A stretch of 64,000 bases of DNA, from assembly GCF_001547525.1 (NCBI RefSeq), contig NZ_CM003769.1, forward strand, positions 62,001 through 126,000. Direction: 5' to 3'. The stretch's first letter is position 1. Each line of letters opens with the position of its first letter. A program made the translations under genes and the position numbers. The notes beneath the pieces are model-generated. The model saw nothing but the letters and a program-made list of their open reading frames with translations, was not told the origin of the DNA and did no database searches. The DNA comes from Burkholderia anthina. GTDB lineage: Bacteria > Pseudomonadota > Gammaproteobacteria > Burkholderiales > Burkholderiaceae. Below, in pieces: positions 17,245-26,832 of this stretch.

Positions 17245-18570
17245 CTAGAAATCCGCGACCTTGCCCCACGCGGACTCGCTGAACCGCCCGGGCCGGTACG
17301 GCGTCGGGTCCACGAACGGCTGCGCGCCGGATGCGAGATCGGCGATCAGATGCCCGGCGCCCGGCCCGATCCCGAAGCCGTGCCCCGAAAAGCCCGCCGC
17401 GAGGATCAGCCCCGGCACGCCCGGCACTTCGCCGATGCCCGGCACGCCGTCCGGCGTGCTGTCGACGAAGCCGGCCCATGCATGCGTGATCGTCGCTTCG
17501 CGCAGTTCCGGCAGCAGTTCGGCCGCGCGGCGGTAGGTTTCGGCGACCGTCGGCATGTCGGGCTTCGGATCGAGAATGCGCACCGCTTCCATCGGCGTCG
17601 GCGCATCGAGGCGCCAGCGCTTCAACGTTTCATGGCCGCCGCGCACGCCTTCGAGGCCGCCCGGCAGCAGGTTGCGCCAGCGCTTCGCGAACATCGGCAC
17701 GAATTGCGGCGCGAAACGCAGGAACTGCGGCGTCGGGTCCACGCGCGCGCGGCCGCTGATCGCCAGCGCGTAGCGTCCGTCGCTGCGGCGCGTCACCGAC
17801 ACGCCGGACGTGTACATCGCATCCGGCAGCGGCGTTTCGACGGGCGACACGCTCAGGATCGACTGACGGATCGACGCCTGCGGAAACCGGATGCCGAGCT
17901 GGCGGCAGAACGACGACGCCCATGCGCCGCCGGCCATCACGGCCGTCCTCGTCCTGATGACGCCGGCCTCGGTGACGACGCCGGCCACGCGGCCGCCCTC
18001 GAGCTCGATGCCGCGCGCCGCGCAGTACTGATGGACGCTGCCGCCCAGCTTCATCAGCGCGGCGGCCACGGCCGGCGCGGCCTTGCCAGGATCGGCCGTG
18101 CCGTCGGTCGGCGAGAACACGCCGCCCTTCCACTGCCGCCCGGTCGCCCGTCCGCGCTCGGCGGCCTGCTTGCTGTCGAGCATGTACGTGGTTACACCCG
18201 CGGTCTTCGCGAATTCGCCCCAACTGGCCCAGCGGGACAGCTCGGCCTCGTCGTTGCTGAGATACAGCAGCCCGCAGCGATGAAAGCCCGTGTCCTCTCC
18301 CGATTCGGCGGCGAACCGTTCCCACAGATCGATGCTCTTGCTCGCCATCGGCAACTCGCGCGCATCGCGGTTCTGCTGCCGGCACCAGCCCCAGTTGCGG
18401 CTCGATTGTTCGGCGCCGATGCGCCCTTTCTCGACGAGCGCGACCGACAGCCCGCGCCGGGCCAGATAGTAGGCGGTGAAGACGCCGATGATGCCGCCGC
18501 CGATCACGACGACGTCGGCCGCGGCCGGCGGCGTGGACAAGGTTTCGATATGGCGCAGCGGAGGGGACAT
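17245..18570 (-). CDS. FAD-dependent oxidoreductase, D-amino-acid oxidase/glycine oxidase-like (DAO family)
   Basis: 441 aa with FAD loop VVVIGGGIIGVFTAYYLARR (residues about 20-40), EQSSRNWGWCRQQNRD after the first domain and the C-terminal GFSGHGFGIGPG. This belongs to the DAO superfamily but to a branch different from the two 425-aa PuuB-like copies. It begins 2 bp after the cupin stop codon, so the cupin and this oxidase form a tight pair. A deaminating oxidase for an amino acid or amine is inferred. Confidence 0.85.
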   Translation of the reverse strand: MSPPLRHIETLSTPPAAADVVVIGGGIIGVFTAYYLARRGLSVALVEKGRIGAEQSSRNWGWCRQQNRDARELPMASKSIDLWERFAAESGEDTGFHRCGLLYLSNDEAELSRWASWGEFAKTAGVTTYMLDSKQAAERGRATGRQWKGGVFSPTDGTADPGKAAPAVAAALMKLGGSVHQYCAARGIELEGGRVAGVVTEAGVIRTRTAVMAGGAWASSFCRQLGIRFPQASIRQSILSVSPVETPLPDAMYTSGVSVTRRSDGRYALAISGRARVDPTPQFLRFAPQFVPMFAKRWRNLLPGGLEGVRGGHETLKRWRLDAPTPMEAVRILDPKPDMPTVAETYRRAAELLPELREATITHAWAGFVDSTPDGVPGIGEVPGVPGLILAAGFSGHGFGIGPGAGHLIADLASGAQPFVDPTPYRPGRFSESAWGKVADF

Positions 18571-18572
18571 GC

Positions 18573-19307
18573 TCAGTCTCGTTCGGTGGAGGGTTTGACG
18601 TTCTGCATCACGTAGAACTTCGCCACGCGTTCGCTGCTTTCCCACCCGATCGACGCGCCGCGCGGCACGAACAGCGCATCGCCGGCGCCGAGCGACAGTA
18701 CGCTGCCGTCGGGCGCCGCGAACCGTACGCCGCCGTCCAGCAGGAACATGAACTCGTTGGCGCGATGCGGCCGGACGATCCGGTGATACGGTGTCGAATC
18801 CCACGTGCCCGCGCAGTATTCGGCGCCGTCGTCGGTGAACACGTTGTCGCTGCGGCATTGCGGCGCGGGGCTCAGCAGCACCTCGGCCGGCAGCGTGGCG
18901 GACGGCTTGAAGTCCGCGTCGGCGCGCAACTCGAACAGGCCGCGTTTCGTCGGTGTCTCGCACGCTGCCGCGCAGAACGTCAGCAGCACCGGCGATTGCG
19001 CGGCGATGCGCAGCGCCGTGCCGGCGCCGATGACGGCGCCTTGCCCCGGGCCGAGCACCAGCGGCGCGGCCCCGGCCGCTTCGAGCGTCAGCTCGCCCTG
19101 GACGACGACGAGGGTTTCGATGTGCGGAAAGCTCGACACGTCCAGCTCGCCGACGAAGCCGATGCGTCCCGCGGCCATCGCGTCGGGGCCTTCCCATGCG
19201 ATCTCGCGATGCGACGCGAACGGATCGCTCGCGCCGAACGCCTGCCGGCGAAACGCGGTGGAAGAAGGTGCGCCGTCGGCACGGTGCAACACGAAAGCTG
19301 CGGTCAT
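18573..19307 (-). CDS. Bicupin protein of the DUF861/ureidoglycine-aminohydrolase-like class
   Basis: 244 aa from the ATG at 19307, which has AGGAG upstream. Two cupin-like barrels are visible: residues about 60-110 (FPHIETLVVVQGELTLE) and about 170-235 (ANEFMFLLDGGVRFAAPDGS, GDALFVPRGASIGWE). Small DUF861-type cupins are often found beside FAD amine oxidases in polyamine-type clusters, where their role is undefined. Here it is directly upstream of the DAO enzyme with a 2-bp gap. Confidence 0.78.
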   Translation of the reverse strand: MTAAFVLHRADGAPSSTAFRRQAFGASDPFASHREIAWEGPDAMAAGRIGFVGELDVSSFPHIETLVVVQGELTLEAAGAAPLVLGPGQGAVIGAGTALRIAAQSPVLLTFCAAACETPTKRGLFELRADADFKPSATLPAEVLLSPAPQCRSDNVFTDDGAEYCAGTWDSTPYHRIVRPHRANEFMFLLDGGVRFAAPDGSVLSLGAGDALFVPRGASIGWESSERVAKFYVMQNVKPSTERD

Positions 19308-19427
19308 TTCTGCTCCTGTGCAATGCGTGGCGGTCTGGTTCAATGCCGTCACGCGATATCGGAAATCGTCGTTCGCCGGCTCGTCTGCCGGAAAATCCTC
19401 AGCGGGGCATGTCGTCCATGCCGGTGC

Positions 19428-19859
19428 TTACGCCGCGTGACACGACGCATCGCGGTGTTCGGCGCGCAGGCGCGCCGATGGCGTTCGCACCGGCGCGCCG
19501 CCCGTTCGGGCGACCACGTAATCGCGCGGCGTGATCCCGAGCACGCGCCGGAAATGCCGGCACAGATGGCTCTGGTCGAAGAAGCCGACGTCGGTCGCGA
19601 CGACCGACGGCGCGAGACCGGCGCGCAACAGGTCCTGCGCCCGGCGCACCCGCACGAGGCACAGATACCGGTGCGGCGACAGCCCGGTTTCGCTGCGAAA
19701 GCGCGCGGTGAAACGCGACACGCTCAACCCGGCCACGGCCGCGAGCGTGTCCAGGTTCAGCGGCTGCGCGAACGACGCGTCGATCGTGCGCAGCACGTCG
19801 TCGATCGCCGGCGAGACCGGCCGGGCGACACGAGGCGAGCCAATGAATTGCACTGTCAT
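19428..19859 (-). CDS. Short AraC-family regulator (HTH domain only)
   Basis: 143 aa containing almost only the AraC/XylS double helix-turn-helix: LNLDTLAAVAGLSVSRFTAR and the second motif VATDVGFFDQSHLCRHFRRV. There is no N-terminal effector domain, so it may respond through a partner or act constitutively. The ATG at 19859 has GGAGA upstream. It lies between the FAD oxidase (24 bp before) and the cupin (120 bp after), suggesting local control of the amine-oxidase run. Confidence 0.85.
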   Translation of the reverse strand: MTVQFIGSPRVARPVSPAIDDVLRTIDASFAQPLNLDTLAAVAGLSVSRFTARFRSETGLSPHRYLCLVRVRRAQDLLRAGLAPSVVATDVGFFDQSHLCRHFRRVLGITPRDYVVARTGGAPVRTPSARLRAEHRDASCHAA

Positions 19860-19883
19860 ATCGGATTCTCCGGGGCGCTCGCT

Positions 19884-21161
19884 TCAATGCAGGAAATCCT
19901 GCATCCGGTAATACGCGCCGACGAGCGGCAGGAACCACGCGTGCCCGAAATGGCCGGGTATCGCCGGCCAGTCGAGTTCGCGCCACGGGTTCGACGCGGC
20001 CGCCCCATACAGCACGTCGGCCATCACGCGGCCCATGTGCACCGACATCTGCACGCCGTGGCCGCTGTAGCCCATCGAGTAATAAAGCCCGTCATGCTGG
20101 CCCGCGCGCGGCAGCCGGTCGGCGGTGATGTCGACGAGCCCGCCCCAGCAGTAGTCGAGCCGCACGCCGGCCAGCTCGGGGAAATAGCCGGCCATGCCGG
20201 CGCGCAGGATGTCGCCGCTCTTCGCATCGGAGCGCGGGCTCGACATCGCGAAACGCGCGCGGCCGCCGAACAGCAGCCGGTTGTCGGGCGTCACGCGGAA
20301 GTAGTTGCCGATCTGGCGCGACGTCACGTACGCGCGACGGTGCGGAAACAGCCGGTTCAACTGCGCGTCGGGTAGCGGCTCGGTCACGACGATGAAGCTG
20401 CCGACCGGCGCGATGCGCCGCCGGAACCACGCGAACGGCCCATGTTGCGACGCGCCGGTCGCGACCAGCACGCGGTCGGCGACGATCGTGCCGCGCGTGC
20501 ACGTGATCGTGTGGCGCTCGCCGTCGAGCCGCTCGATCTGCGTGACGGCCGCATGCTCGTACACGCGTGCGCCCGCCCGCACGGCCGCCTGCGCGAGGCC
20601 GACGCCGAACTTGCCCATGTGCATCTGCGCGCCGTTGCGCTGCAGGAGCCCGCCGTGGAAACCGTCGGACGCGATTTCATCGCGGATCCGCGACGGCTCG
20701 ATCAGTTCGATGTCCGGATCGACGTCGCGCCGCAACGCATCGAACGTCTTCGCGAGCCCAGCAAAGTGCTGCGGTTTCGCGGCGAGCTTCAGCTTGCCCG
20801 CGCGCCGGAAATCGCAGTCGATCGCATGGTCGGTCACGATCGTCTCGACGCTCTTCACCGCGCTTTCGTACGCGAGATAAAACTGCTTCGCCTGCGCGGC
20901 GCCGATGCGCGCGGCCAGCGACGCGTAATCCTGCGCGACGCCCGTATTGCACTGGCCGCCATTGCGGCCGGACGCTTCGCCGGCGACCTGCGCGGCTTCG
21001 AGCACGACCACCGAGACGCCGCGCTGCGCGAGCGCGAGCGCTGCCGACAGGCCGGTGAAACCGCCGCCGATCACGACGACGTCGGCCCGCCCCTCGACGG
21101 GGTCAACGCTTGCGTCGCGAAACGCGGGGCGGGTATCCAGCCAGTACGATTCCAGTTTCAT
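19884..21161 (-). CDS. FAD-dependent amine oxidase, PuuB/DAO family (copy B)
   Basis: 425 aa from the ATG at 21161 (MKLESYWLDT), preceded by AAGGA; the open frame extends upstream without a ribosome site. FAD loop VVVIGGGFTGLSAALALAQR, then ASGRNGGQCNTGVAQDYASL and the C-terminal SMGYSGHGVQM. It is clearly paralogous to the 15856-17133 protein along its whole length, including the GHFGHAWFLPLVGAYYR-type tail. The 196-bp region upstream contains candidate regulator sites shared with other genes of the island. Confidence 0.88.
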   Translation of the reverse strand: MKLESYWLDTRPAFRDASVDPVEGRADVVVIGGGFTGLSAALALAQRGVSVVVLEAAQVAGEASGRNGGQCNTGVAQDYASLAARIGAAQAKQFYLAYESAVKSVETIVTDHAIDCDFRRAGKLKLAAKPQHFAGLAKTFDALRRDVDPDIELIEPSRIRDEIASDGFHGGLLQRNGAQMHMGKFGVGLAQAAVRAGARVYEHAAVTQIERLDGERHTITCTRGTIVADRVLVATGASQHGPFAWFRRRIAPVGSFIVVTEPLPDAQLNRLFPHRRAYVTSRQIGNYFRVTPDNRLLFGGRARFAMSSPRSDAKSGDILRAGMAGYFPELAGVRLDYCWGGLVDITADRLPRAGQHDGLYYSMGYSGHGVQMSVHMGRVMADVLYGAAASNPWRELDWPAIPGHFGHAWFLPLVGAYYRMQDFLH

Positions 21162-21227
21162 CGGATCCTTCACGAGCATGCCGGCAACGACGATCGGCGA
21201 CCGTTCAATGAGAATCATTTAATCACC

Positions 21228-21250
21228 GTCAAAAACCGCAGTTGCCGCGT
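21228..21250. promoter_or_regulatory. Candidate shared operator upstream of FAD oxidase copy B
   Basis: A 23-base element beginning GTCAAAAACCGCAG and ending GCCGCGT, about 70 bp upstream of the oxidase start. It is identical at 16 of 23 positions to an element at 30012-30034 upstream of the HAD gene, in the same orientation relative to the gene. A related GTAAAAACGCATTGCC lies at 36041-36056. A CAAATTGCCG element follows at 21271-21280. Function is inferred only from recurrence. Confidence 0.35.
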
Positions 21251-21357
21251 ATTCGCGCACGGCACGCGTACAAATTGCCGTTTTGCACGACCGCCGCGGC
21301 AGACTATGCGGCGGGCCGTTCACCGCACCGCGCGATGAACGATTCGCGCGCCACGGA

Positions 21358-23232
21358 CTACAACTGCACCGGCGTGACACCGGCTGACACCGGCTCTGCC
21401 TGGAAGCGCGCGAGATCTTCCTCGCTGCGATGGCACAGCACCTGCGCGCCGTTGCCGAGCGTGCGCAGCGACGGGGCCGTCCGGTTGCACACGCCGTCCA
21501 CGCGCATCGCGCAGCGCGACAGGAACGGACACAGCTCGGCCTCGTTCTCGCGCTCGCCGATCGACACCAGCGGCCGGTGGCAACGCTCGGCCGCATCGTC
21601 GAGCCAGCCCGCGCGCAACTCCGGTGCGGACGACACCAGCAAGTGCGAATACGGGTGATAAGGCGGCGCGCACAGCGCGTCGCGGCTGCCCGTCTCCACG
21701 CGGTGGCCCGCATACAGCACGACGATGTCGTCGCTGATCGCGCGCACCTTCGCGATGTCGTGCGTGATGAACACGTACGACACGCCGAGCTTCGCCTGCA
21801 GGTCGCGCAACAAATCGATGATCGCGGCGCCGACGACGGTGTCGAGTGCCGACGTAACCTCGTCGCACAGGATCAGGTCGGGCTCGGCCGCGAGCGCGCG
21901 CGCGAGGTTCACGCGCTGCTTCTGTCCGCCCGACAGCTCGCCGGTACGGCGCGCGGCCACCGCCGACGGCAGCCGCACGAGCTCGAGCAGCTCCGCGACG
22001 CGCTGGCGTGCGCGCGCGCCCTTGATCCCGTGATAGAACGCGAGCGGCCGCGCGAGCGTGCGCTCGACGGTATGCACCGGATTGAGCGCGGTATCGGCGT
22101 TCTGGAACACGATCTGCACGCGGCGATGCTGCTCCTTCGTCCGTTTGCCGATATCGCGGGCGAGCGGCTCGCCGTCGAGCAGGATCTCGCCGCCGGTCGC
22201 CGGCACGAGGCCCGCGATCACCTTGGCGAGCGTCGTCTTGCCGGAGCCCGATTCGCCGATCACGCCGACCGTCTGCCCGCGCCCGATGCGCAGGTCGACT
22301 TCATGCAGGATCACTTTCGCGGGCCAGCCGTTCGCGGCGCGGCCGCCGTAGCCGGCGATCGCGCCGCGCACGTCGAGCAGCGGCGCCGGCTCGGCCGGCG
22401 CTTGCGCCTGCGCCTGCGCATCGCGTCCGGCATCGTTCGGCGTGACCGCCGCGATCAGGCTCTGCGTGTACGGGTGCGCCGGCGCATGCAGGATCTGTTC
22501 GGTCGCGCCCGCCTCGCGGATCACGCCATCGCTCAGCACGACGATCCGGTCGGCCATCTGTGCGACCACGGCCAGGTCGTGCGACACGTACACCGCACTC
22601 ATCCCGTAGCGCCGGATCACGTTCTTGAACGCCTGCAGCACGTCGATCTGCGTGGTCACGTCGAGCGCGGTGGTCGGCTCGTCGAGGATCACCAGCTCCG
22701 GATCCGTGATCAGCGCCATCGCGGCCATCAGCCGCTGCAACTGCCCGCCCGATACCTGGTGCGGATAGCGCTTGCCGATCGTCTCCGGCTCCGGCAGCGC
22801 GAGCGCGCGAAACAGCTCGATCGCCTTCGCCTGCGCGTCGCGCTTCGTCATCGTCCCGTGGATCAGCGCGCTCTCGATCACCTGATCGAGAATCGTGCGC
22901 GACGGGTTGAACGCGGCGGCCGCGCTCTGCGCGATATACGCGACCTTGCGGCCGCGCAGCGCGGTCAGCGCCGGTCCGGAAAGCGTGCACACGTCGGTGC
23001 CGTCGAGCTTGACCGAGCCGCCGGCGATCCGGCATCCGGCGCGCGCATGGCCCATCAGCGACAGCGCGATCGTCGTCTTGCCGGAGCCCGATTCGCCGAT
23101 CAGCGCGAGCACCTCGCCGCGCCCGATATCGAAATCGACGCCGTGGACGATCGTCGTTTCCTCGCCGCCCGGCCGGCCGCCGACCACGCGCAGCCCGCGC
23201 ACCTCGACGAGCGGGTTCGATTCGTGTCGCAT
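21358..23232 (-). CDS. Fused dual ATPase of a peptide/opine/nickel-type ABC importer
   Basis: 624 aa carrying two complete ABC ATPase domains. Each has a Walker A GESGSGKTT, a signature (VSGGQLQR in the first half, LSGGQKQR in the second) and a Walker B (LVILDEP and LILCDEV). The second half ends with the cysteine-containing oligopeptide-transporter tail (CPFLSRCAMRVDGVC). It corresponds to a DppD-DppF fusion. Its start overlaps the stop of the permease upstream by one base (TGATG). It energises uptake of a substrate bound by the 526-aa receptor. Confidence 0.92.
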   Translation of the reverse strand: MRHESNPLVEVRGLRVVGGRPGGEETTIVHGVDFDIGRGEVLALIGESGSGKTTIALSLMGHARAGCRIAGGSVKLDGTDVCTLSGPALTALRGRKVAYIAQSAAAAFNPSRTILDQVIESALIHGTMTKRDAQAKAIELFRALALPEPETIGKRYPHQVSGGQLQRLMAAMALITDPELVILDEPTTALDVTTQIDVLQAFKNVIRRYGMSAVYVSHDLAVVAQMADRIVVLSDGVIREAGATEQILHAPAHPYTQSLIAAVTPNDAGRDAQAQAQAPAEPAPLLDVRGAIAGYGGRAANGWPAKVILHEVDLRIGRGQTVGVIGESGSGKTTLAKVIAGLVPATGGEILLDGEPLARDIGKRTKEQHRRVQIVFQNADTALNPVHTVERTLARPLAFYHGIKGARARQRVAELLELVRLPSAVAARRTGELSGGQKQRVNLARALAAEPDLILCDEVTSALDTVVGAAIIDLLRDLQAKLGVSYVFITHDIAKVRAISDDIVVLYAGHRVETGSRDALCAPPYHPYSHLLVSSAPELRAGWLDDAAERCHRPLVSIGERENEAELCPFLSRCAMRVDGVCNRTAPSLRTLGNGAQVLCHRSEEDLARFQAEPVSAGVTPVQL

Positions 23233-24197
23233 CAGTGTCCTCCGGCGGCGCCGGCCGCGCCCTTGCGGCGGCCGCGATGCGGCAGGCCGTCGATCAACAG
23301 GTTGACGCCCACCGTCAGGATCGCGATCGCGACCGCGGGCATGATCGCGACGGCCGAGCCGTCGCCGAGGCTCGCGATGTTCTCGCGCACGAGCGAGCCG
23401 AGGTCCGCATACGGCGGCTGCACGCCGAGCCCGAGAAAGCTCAGGCCGCTCAGCAGCAGCACGACGAACGTGAAGCGCAGCCCGGTGTCCGCCAGCATCG
23501 GGTGGATCATGTTCGGCAGCATTTCCACGCACGCGATATACAGCGCGCTTTCGCCGCGCGCCCTGGCCACCTGCACGAATTCGAGCGTGCTGATGTTGAC
23601 GGCGAGAGCGCGCGCGATCCGGTACGAGCCCGGCATGTAGCTGACCGCGGCGGTAAGGATCAGCAGCGGCAGCGATGAGCCGAACGCGGCGACGAACATC
23701 AGCGCGAACATCTTCGACGGAATCGACGTGAGCGCGTCGAGCAGCCGGCTCATCGTCTCGTCGAGCGCGCGGCCCGACACGGTCGCGAGCAGCCCGAGCG
23801 TCGTGCCGGTCACCGCGGCGAGCAGCACCGCGGCCAGCGCGAGCAGCACGGTCAGCCGCGTGCCGTACAGGATCCGGCTCAGCATGTCGCGGCCGAGGAA
23901 GTCGGAGCCGAACGGCAGCTTCGCGCTGAACGGCGCGAACACGTCGGGCGTGACGATCGCGCCGACGTCATGCGGCGCAATCAGCGGCGCGAACAGCGCG
24001 ACGAACAGCATCAGGCCGGCCATCGACAGGCCGACGCGGCCGCCCGTCGTCAAGGCGATGCGCGCGGCGCGGCGCTTGCGCGGCTGGTCGGGGGCAGGCG
24101 CCGCAGGCGGCAGGCCACCCCGCCCCAGGGGCGGATCGCCGGATGGCGGCAGCGCGCTGCTGCGTTGAACGGGTTCGATCGGTTGCATGGGCGGCAT
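23232..24197 (-). CDS. ABC importer permease, DppC type
   Basis: About 321 aa. A Pro-rich cytosolic N-terminus of about 60 residues precedes the membrane core. The binding-protein-dependent permease loop is seen (LEFVQVARARGESALYIACV) and the chain has about six helices. The start is uncertain: ATG at 24197 (chosen), ATG at 24188, or a GTG at 24218 immediately after the previous stop codon. It sits between permease DppB and the fused ATPase. Confidence 0.87.
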   Translation of the reverse strand: MPPMQPIEPVQRSSALPPSGDPPLGRGGLPPAAPAPDQPRKRRAARIALTTGGRVGLSMAGLMLFVALFAPLIAPHDVGAIVTPDVFAPFSAKLPFGSDFLGRDMLSRILYGTRLTVLLALAAVLLAAVTGTTLGLLATVSGRALDETMSRLLDALTSIPSKMFALMFVAAFGSSLPLLILTAAVSYMPGSYRIARALAVNISTLEFVQVARARGESALYIACVEMLPNMIHPMLADTGLRFTFVVLLLSGLSFLGLGVQPPYADLGSLVRENIASLGDGSAVAIMPAVAIAILTVGVNLLIDGLPHRGRRKGAAGAAGGH

Positions 24198-24218
24198 CTC
24201 GGAAGGAAGACGAAACAC

Positions 24219-25172
24219 TCAGGTGCGCAGTCGCGGGTTCGACACGATCGAGCACAGGTCGGCGAACAGCACGAGCGTCAGGTAAGCGACGCAGAAGATC
24301 AGCGTGCACGCCTGGACCAACGGGAAATCGCGGTTGCTGACGGCGTCGACCATCAGGCTCGCGAGGCCCGGATAGTTGAAGATCGTCTCGACGACGATCA
24401 CGCCGCCGAGCAGATACGACAGGCTCAGCGCGATCGCATTGGCGATCGGGCCGATCGCGTTCGGCAGCGCATGGCGCAGCACGACGCGCGCGGGGCTCGC
24501 GCCTTTCAACACGGCCATCTCGACATACGACGCGCTCAGTTGCTCGATCACCGCGGCGCGCGTCATCCGGGCCATCTGCGCGATCACGACCGCGCACAGC
24601 GTGAGCACCGGCATCGCATACGCACGCAGGAAATCGTGCAGGCTTTCGATCGGGCCGCTGTACGACAGCGCGGACAGCCAGTGCAGCTTCACCGCGAACA
24701 CGAGCACGGCGACCGTCGCGATCAGGAATTCCGGCGTCGCGACGAGCGACAGCGTGCCGAGGCTGATCACGCGGTCGACCACCGACTCGCGCTTGACGGC
24801 CGCGAGGATGCCGAGCAGCAGCGCGATCGGCACCGACACGGCGGTCGTGATCGCCGCAAGCGTGAGCGACTTCGGCAGGCGCCCGCCGATCAGCTCCGAC
24901 ACCGGCATGTCGCCGGACAGCGACCGGCCGAAATCGCCGTGCGCGAGCCCCGCGAGCCAGTGCGCGTAACGTACGTGCGCCGGCATGTCGAGACCGAACT
25001 GCTGGCGCAGCGCGGCGACCGTCTCCGGCGTCGCCGACTGGCCGAGCGCGGCCTGCGCGGCGTCGCCCGGCAGCAGGTTCGTGATCGTGAAGATGATCGC
25101 GGACACGATCAGCAGCGTCAGCGCGGTGACCGCGATGCGCCGGCCGATCAGCCCGATGAGGATTCGGTTCAT
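24219..25172 (-). CDS. ABC importer permease, DppB type
   Basis: 317 aa from the ATG at 25172 with GGGAG upstream. The N-terminal signature RRIAVTALTLLIVSAIIFTI and LLPGDAAQAALG, and the coupling loop SYVEMAVLKGASPARVVLRH are characteristic of DppB/OppB permeases. It is the second gene of a four-gene ABC operon (receptor, B, C, fused DF). Confidence 0.9.
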   Translation of the reverse strand: MNRILIGLIGRRIAVTALTLLIVSAIIFTITNLLPGDAAQAALGQSATPETVAALRQQFGLDMPAHVRYAHWLAGLAHGDFGRSLSGDMPVSELIGGRLPKSLTLAAITTAVSVPIALLLGILAAVKRESVVDRVISLGTLSLVATPEFLIATVAVLVFAVKLHWLSALSYSGPIESLHDFLRAYAMPVLTLCAVVIAQMARMTRAAVIEQLSASYVEMAVLKGASPARVVLRHALPNAIGPIANAIALSLSYLLGGVIVVETIFNYPGLASLMVDAVSNRDFPLVQACTLIFCVAYLTLVLFADLCSIVSNPRLRT

Positions 25173-25251
25173 GGTGCAGCACTCCCGAAAAAACCGCGCG
25201 TGGCCGGCGCGGTGGCCCGCACCGGCCGCGCGACGGCGGCCAGCCACAACG

Positions 25252-26832
25252 TCATGCGTTCCACCACACGTTCTCGGCGAACATGAAGCCCATCATCCCG
25301 CCGGTCGGGATCGAACCGAGGCCCGCGAGCCGCTTGTCGTATCCGTCGAGGAAGCTGATGAACGCCGGGATGCCGAGCCGGCCCTGCTGCGACACGATCA
25401 CCTGCATGTCGCCGTACATCTGCTTGCGCTTCGCGTCGTCGGTTTCCGAGCGCGCGGCGAGCAGCAGCTGGTCGAACTTTGCGTTCTTCCAGCCCGACTC
25501 GTTCCACGGCGCATCCGACTTGAAGAATTGCGTGAACAGCACGTCGGCGCTCGAGCGCGGGTTGATGTTGCCGAAGGTGAGCGGGTGCTTCATCCAGTGG
25601 TTCGACCAGTAGCCGTCGGGCGACGCGCGGTTGACCTGCAGGTTCAGCCCGATCTTCTGGCCGACCTGCTGCAGCAGCACGGCCATTTCGATCGACCCGT
25701 TCGCGTCGGACGTCGCATAGATCGGCGGCAGCGTCGCGCCGAGCGCGCCCGCCTTCTGGAGCAGGAATTTCGCCTTGTCCGGATCGTGCGGCCGCTGCGG
25801 CAGCGACGCGTTGAAGTAGCGGTGCCCCGGCGGAATCGGCTGGTCGTTGCCGATCACCGAGTAGCCGCGAAACACCGCCGAGCGGATCTGCTCGCGATCG
25901 AACAGGTATTTCATCCCTTCGACGAAATCGGGGTTCGCGACGATCGGGTTGTCGCTGCGCATGATCAGGTCGGTGTAGAGGCCCGACTTGGTTTCCTTCA
26001 GCGCGTAGCCCGGCGTCGACGCGACCCGCTGCGTCGAGCGCGGATCGATCGCGTTGATCAGGTGCACGTCGCCCGACAGCAGCGCGTTCAGGCGCGCGGC
26101 ACTGTCGCTGATGCCGATCATCTCGATCTCGTCGAGATACGGCTTGCCCGGCTTGAAGTAGCTGTCGTTGCGCACGCCGACGGTTGACACGCCCGGCTTG
26201 AACGACTTCAGCTTGTACGGGCCGCAGCCGATACCGGTCGAGAAATCGGTCGTGCCGTCCTTGACGATCACGAGCTGCGGTGTCGCGAGGATCACCGGCA
26301 GATCGGCGTTCGCGCTCGCAAGCGTCAACGTGACTTCGTCCGGGCCGGTCGCCTTCGCATCCGCGAACTGTTCGGCAAGCGTCTTGACCTTCGACGCGGT
26401 GGCCGGGTTCTTGTGGCGCATCAGCGAAAACACCACGTCGGCCGGGCCGACCGGCTTGCCGTCGTGGAACGTGACGCCCTTGCGCAGCTTGATGATCCAG
26501 GTCTTCGCGTCGGTCGTCTGCAGCGATTCGGCGAGATTCATTTGCGGCGTCAGGCTCTGGTCGAGCTGCGTGAGGCCGCTGTAGAACATGAAGAAGCGGG
26601 TGTAGTCCGCGCCCGTCGAGCCCTTGGCCGGGTCGAGCGTATCGGCCGTCGAGCCGGATTCGTTCGCGACCCGGATCTTGCCGCCGCGCTTCGGCGCGGG
26701 CGCGGCGAACGCCGGCTGCGCATCCACCAGCAGCCCGCCGCCGACGGCCATCATGCCGCTCGCCGCCATGACCTTCATCATGTCGCGGCGCGTGAAGCCG
26801 CCCTTGCCGTCATTGTCGATATCGTCGCTCAT
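25252..26832 (-). CDS. Extracellular solute-binding protein, family 5, Tat-exported
   Basis: 526 aa. The N-terminus has a twin-arginine signal (FTRRDMMKV, residues 13-21), a hydrophobic stretch and AFA cleavage near residue 43. The SBP_bac_5 fold follows, with LRKGVTFHDGKPVGPADVVF and GCGPYKLKSFKPG motifs. The family binds oligopeptides, opines, nickel complexes or other amines. The ATG has AGGAG 9 bases upstream. It is the first gene of the ABC operon, and the amine oxidase genes lie downstream on the same strand, suggesting import of their amine or opine substrate. Confidence 0.9.
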   Translation of the reverse strand: MSDDIDNDGKGGFTRRDMMKVMAASGMMAVGGGLLVDAQPAFAAPAPKRGGKIRVANESGSTADTLDPAKGSTGADYTRFFMFYSGLTQLDQSLTPQMNLAESLQTTDAKTWIIKLRKGVTFHDGKPVGPADVVFSLMRHKNPATASKVKTLAEQFADAKATGPDEVTLTLASANADLPVILATPQLVIVKDGTTDFSTGIGCGPYKLKSFKPGVSTVGVRNDSYFKPGKPYLDEIEMIGISDSAARLNALLSGDVHLINAIDPRSTQRVASTPGYALKETKSGLYTDLIMRSDNPIVANPDFVEGMKYLFDREQIRSAVFRGYSVIGNDQPIPPGHRYFNASLPQRPHDPDKAKFLLQKAGALGATLPPIYATSDANGSIEMAVLLQQVGQKIGLNLQVNRASPDGYWSNHWMKHPLTFGNINPRSSADVLFTQFFKSDAPWNESGWKNAKFDQLLLAARSETDDAKRKQMYGDMQVIVSQQGRLGIPAFISFLDGYDKRLAGLGSIPTGGMMGFMFAENVWWNA

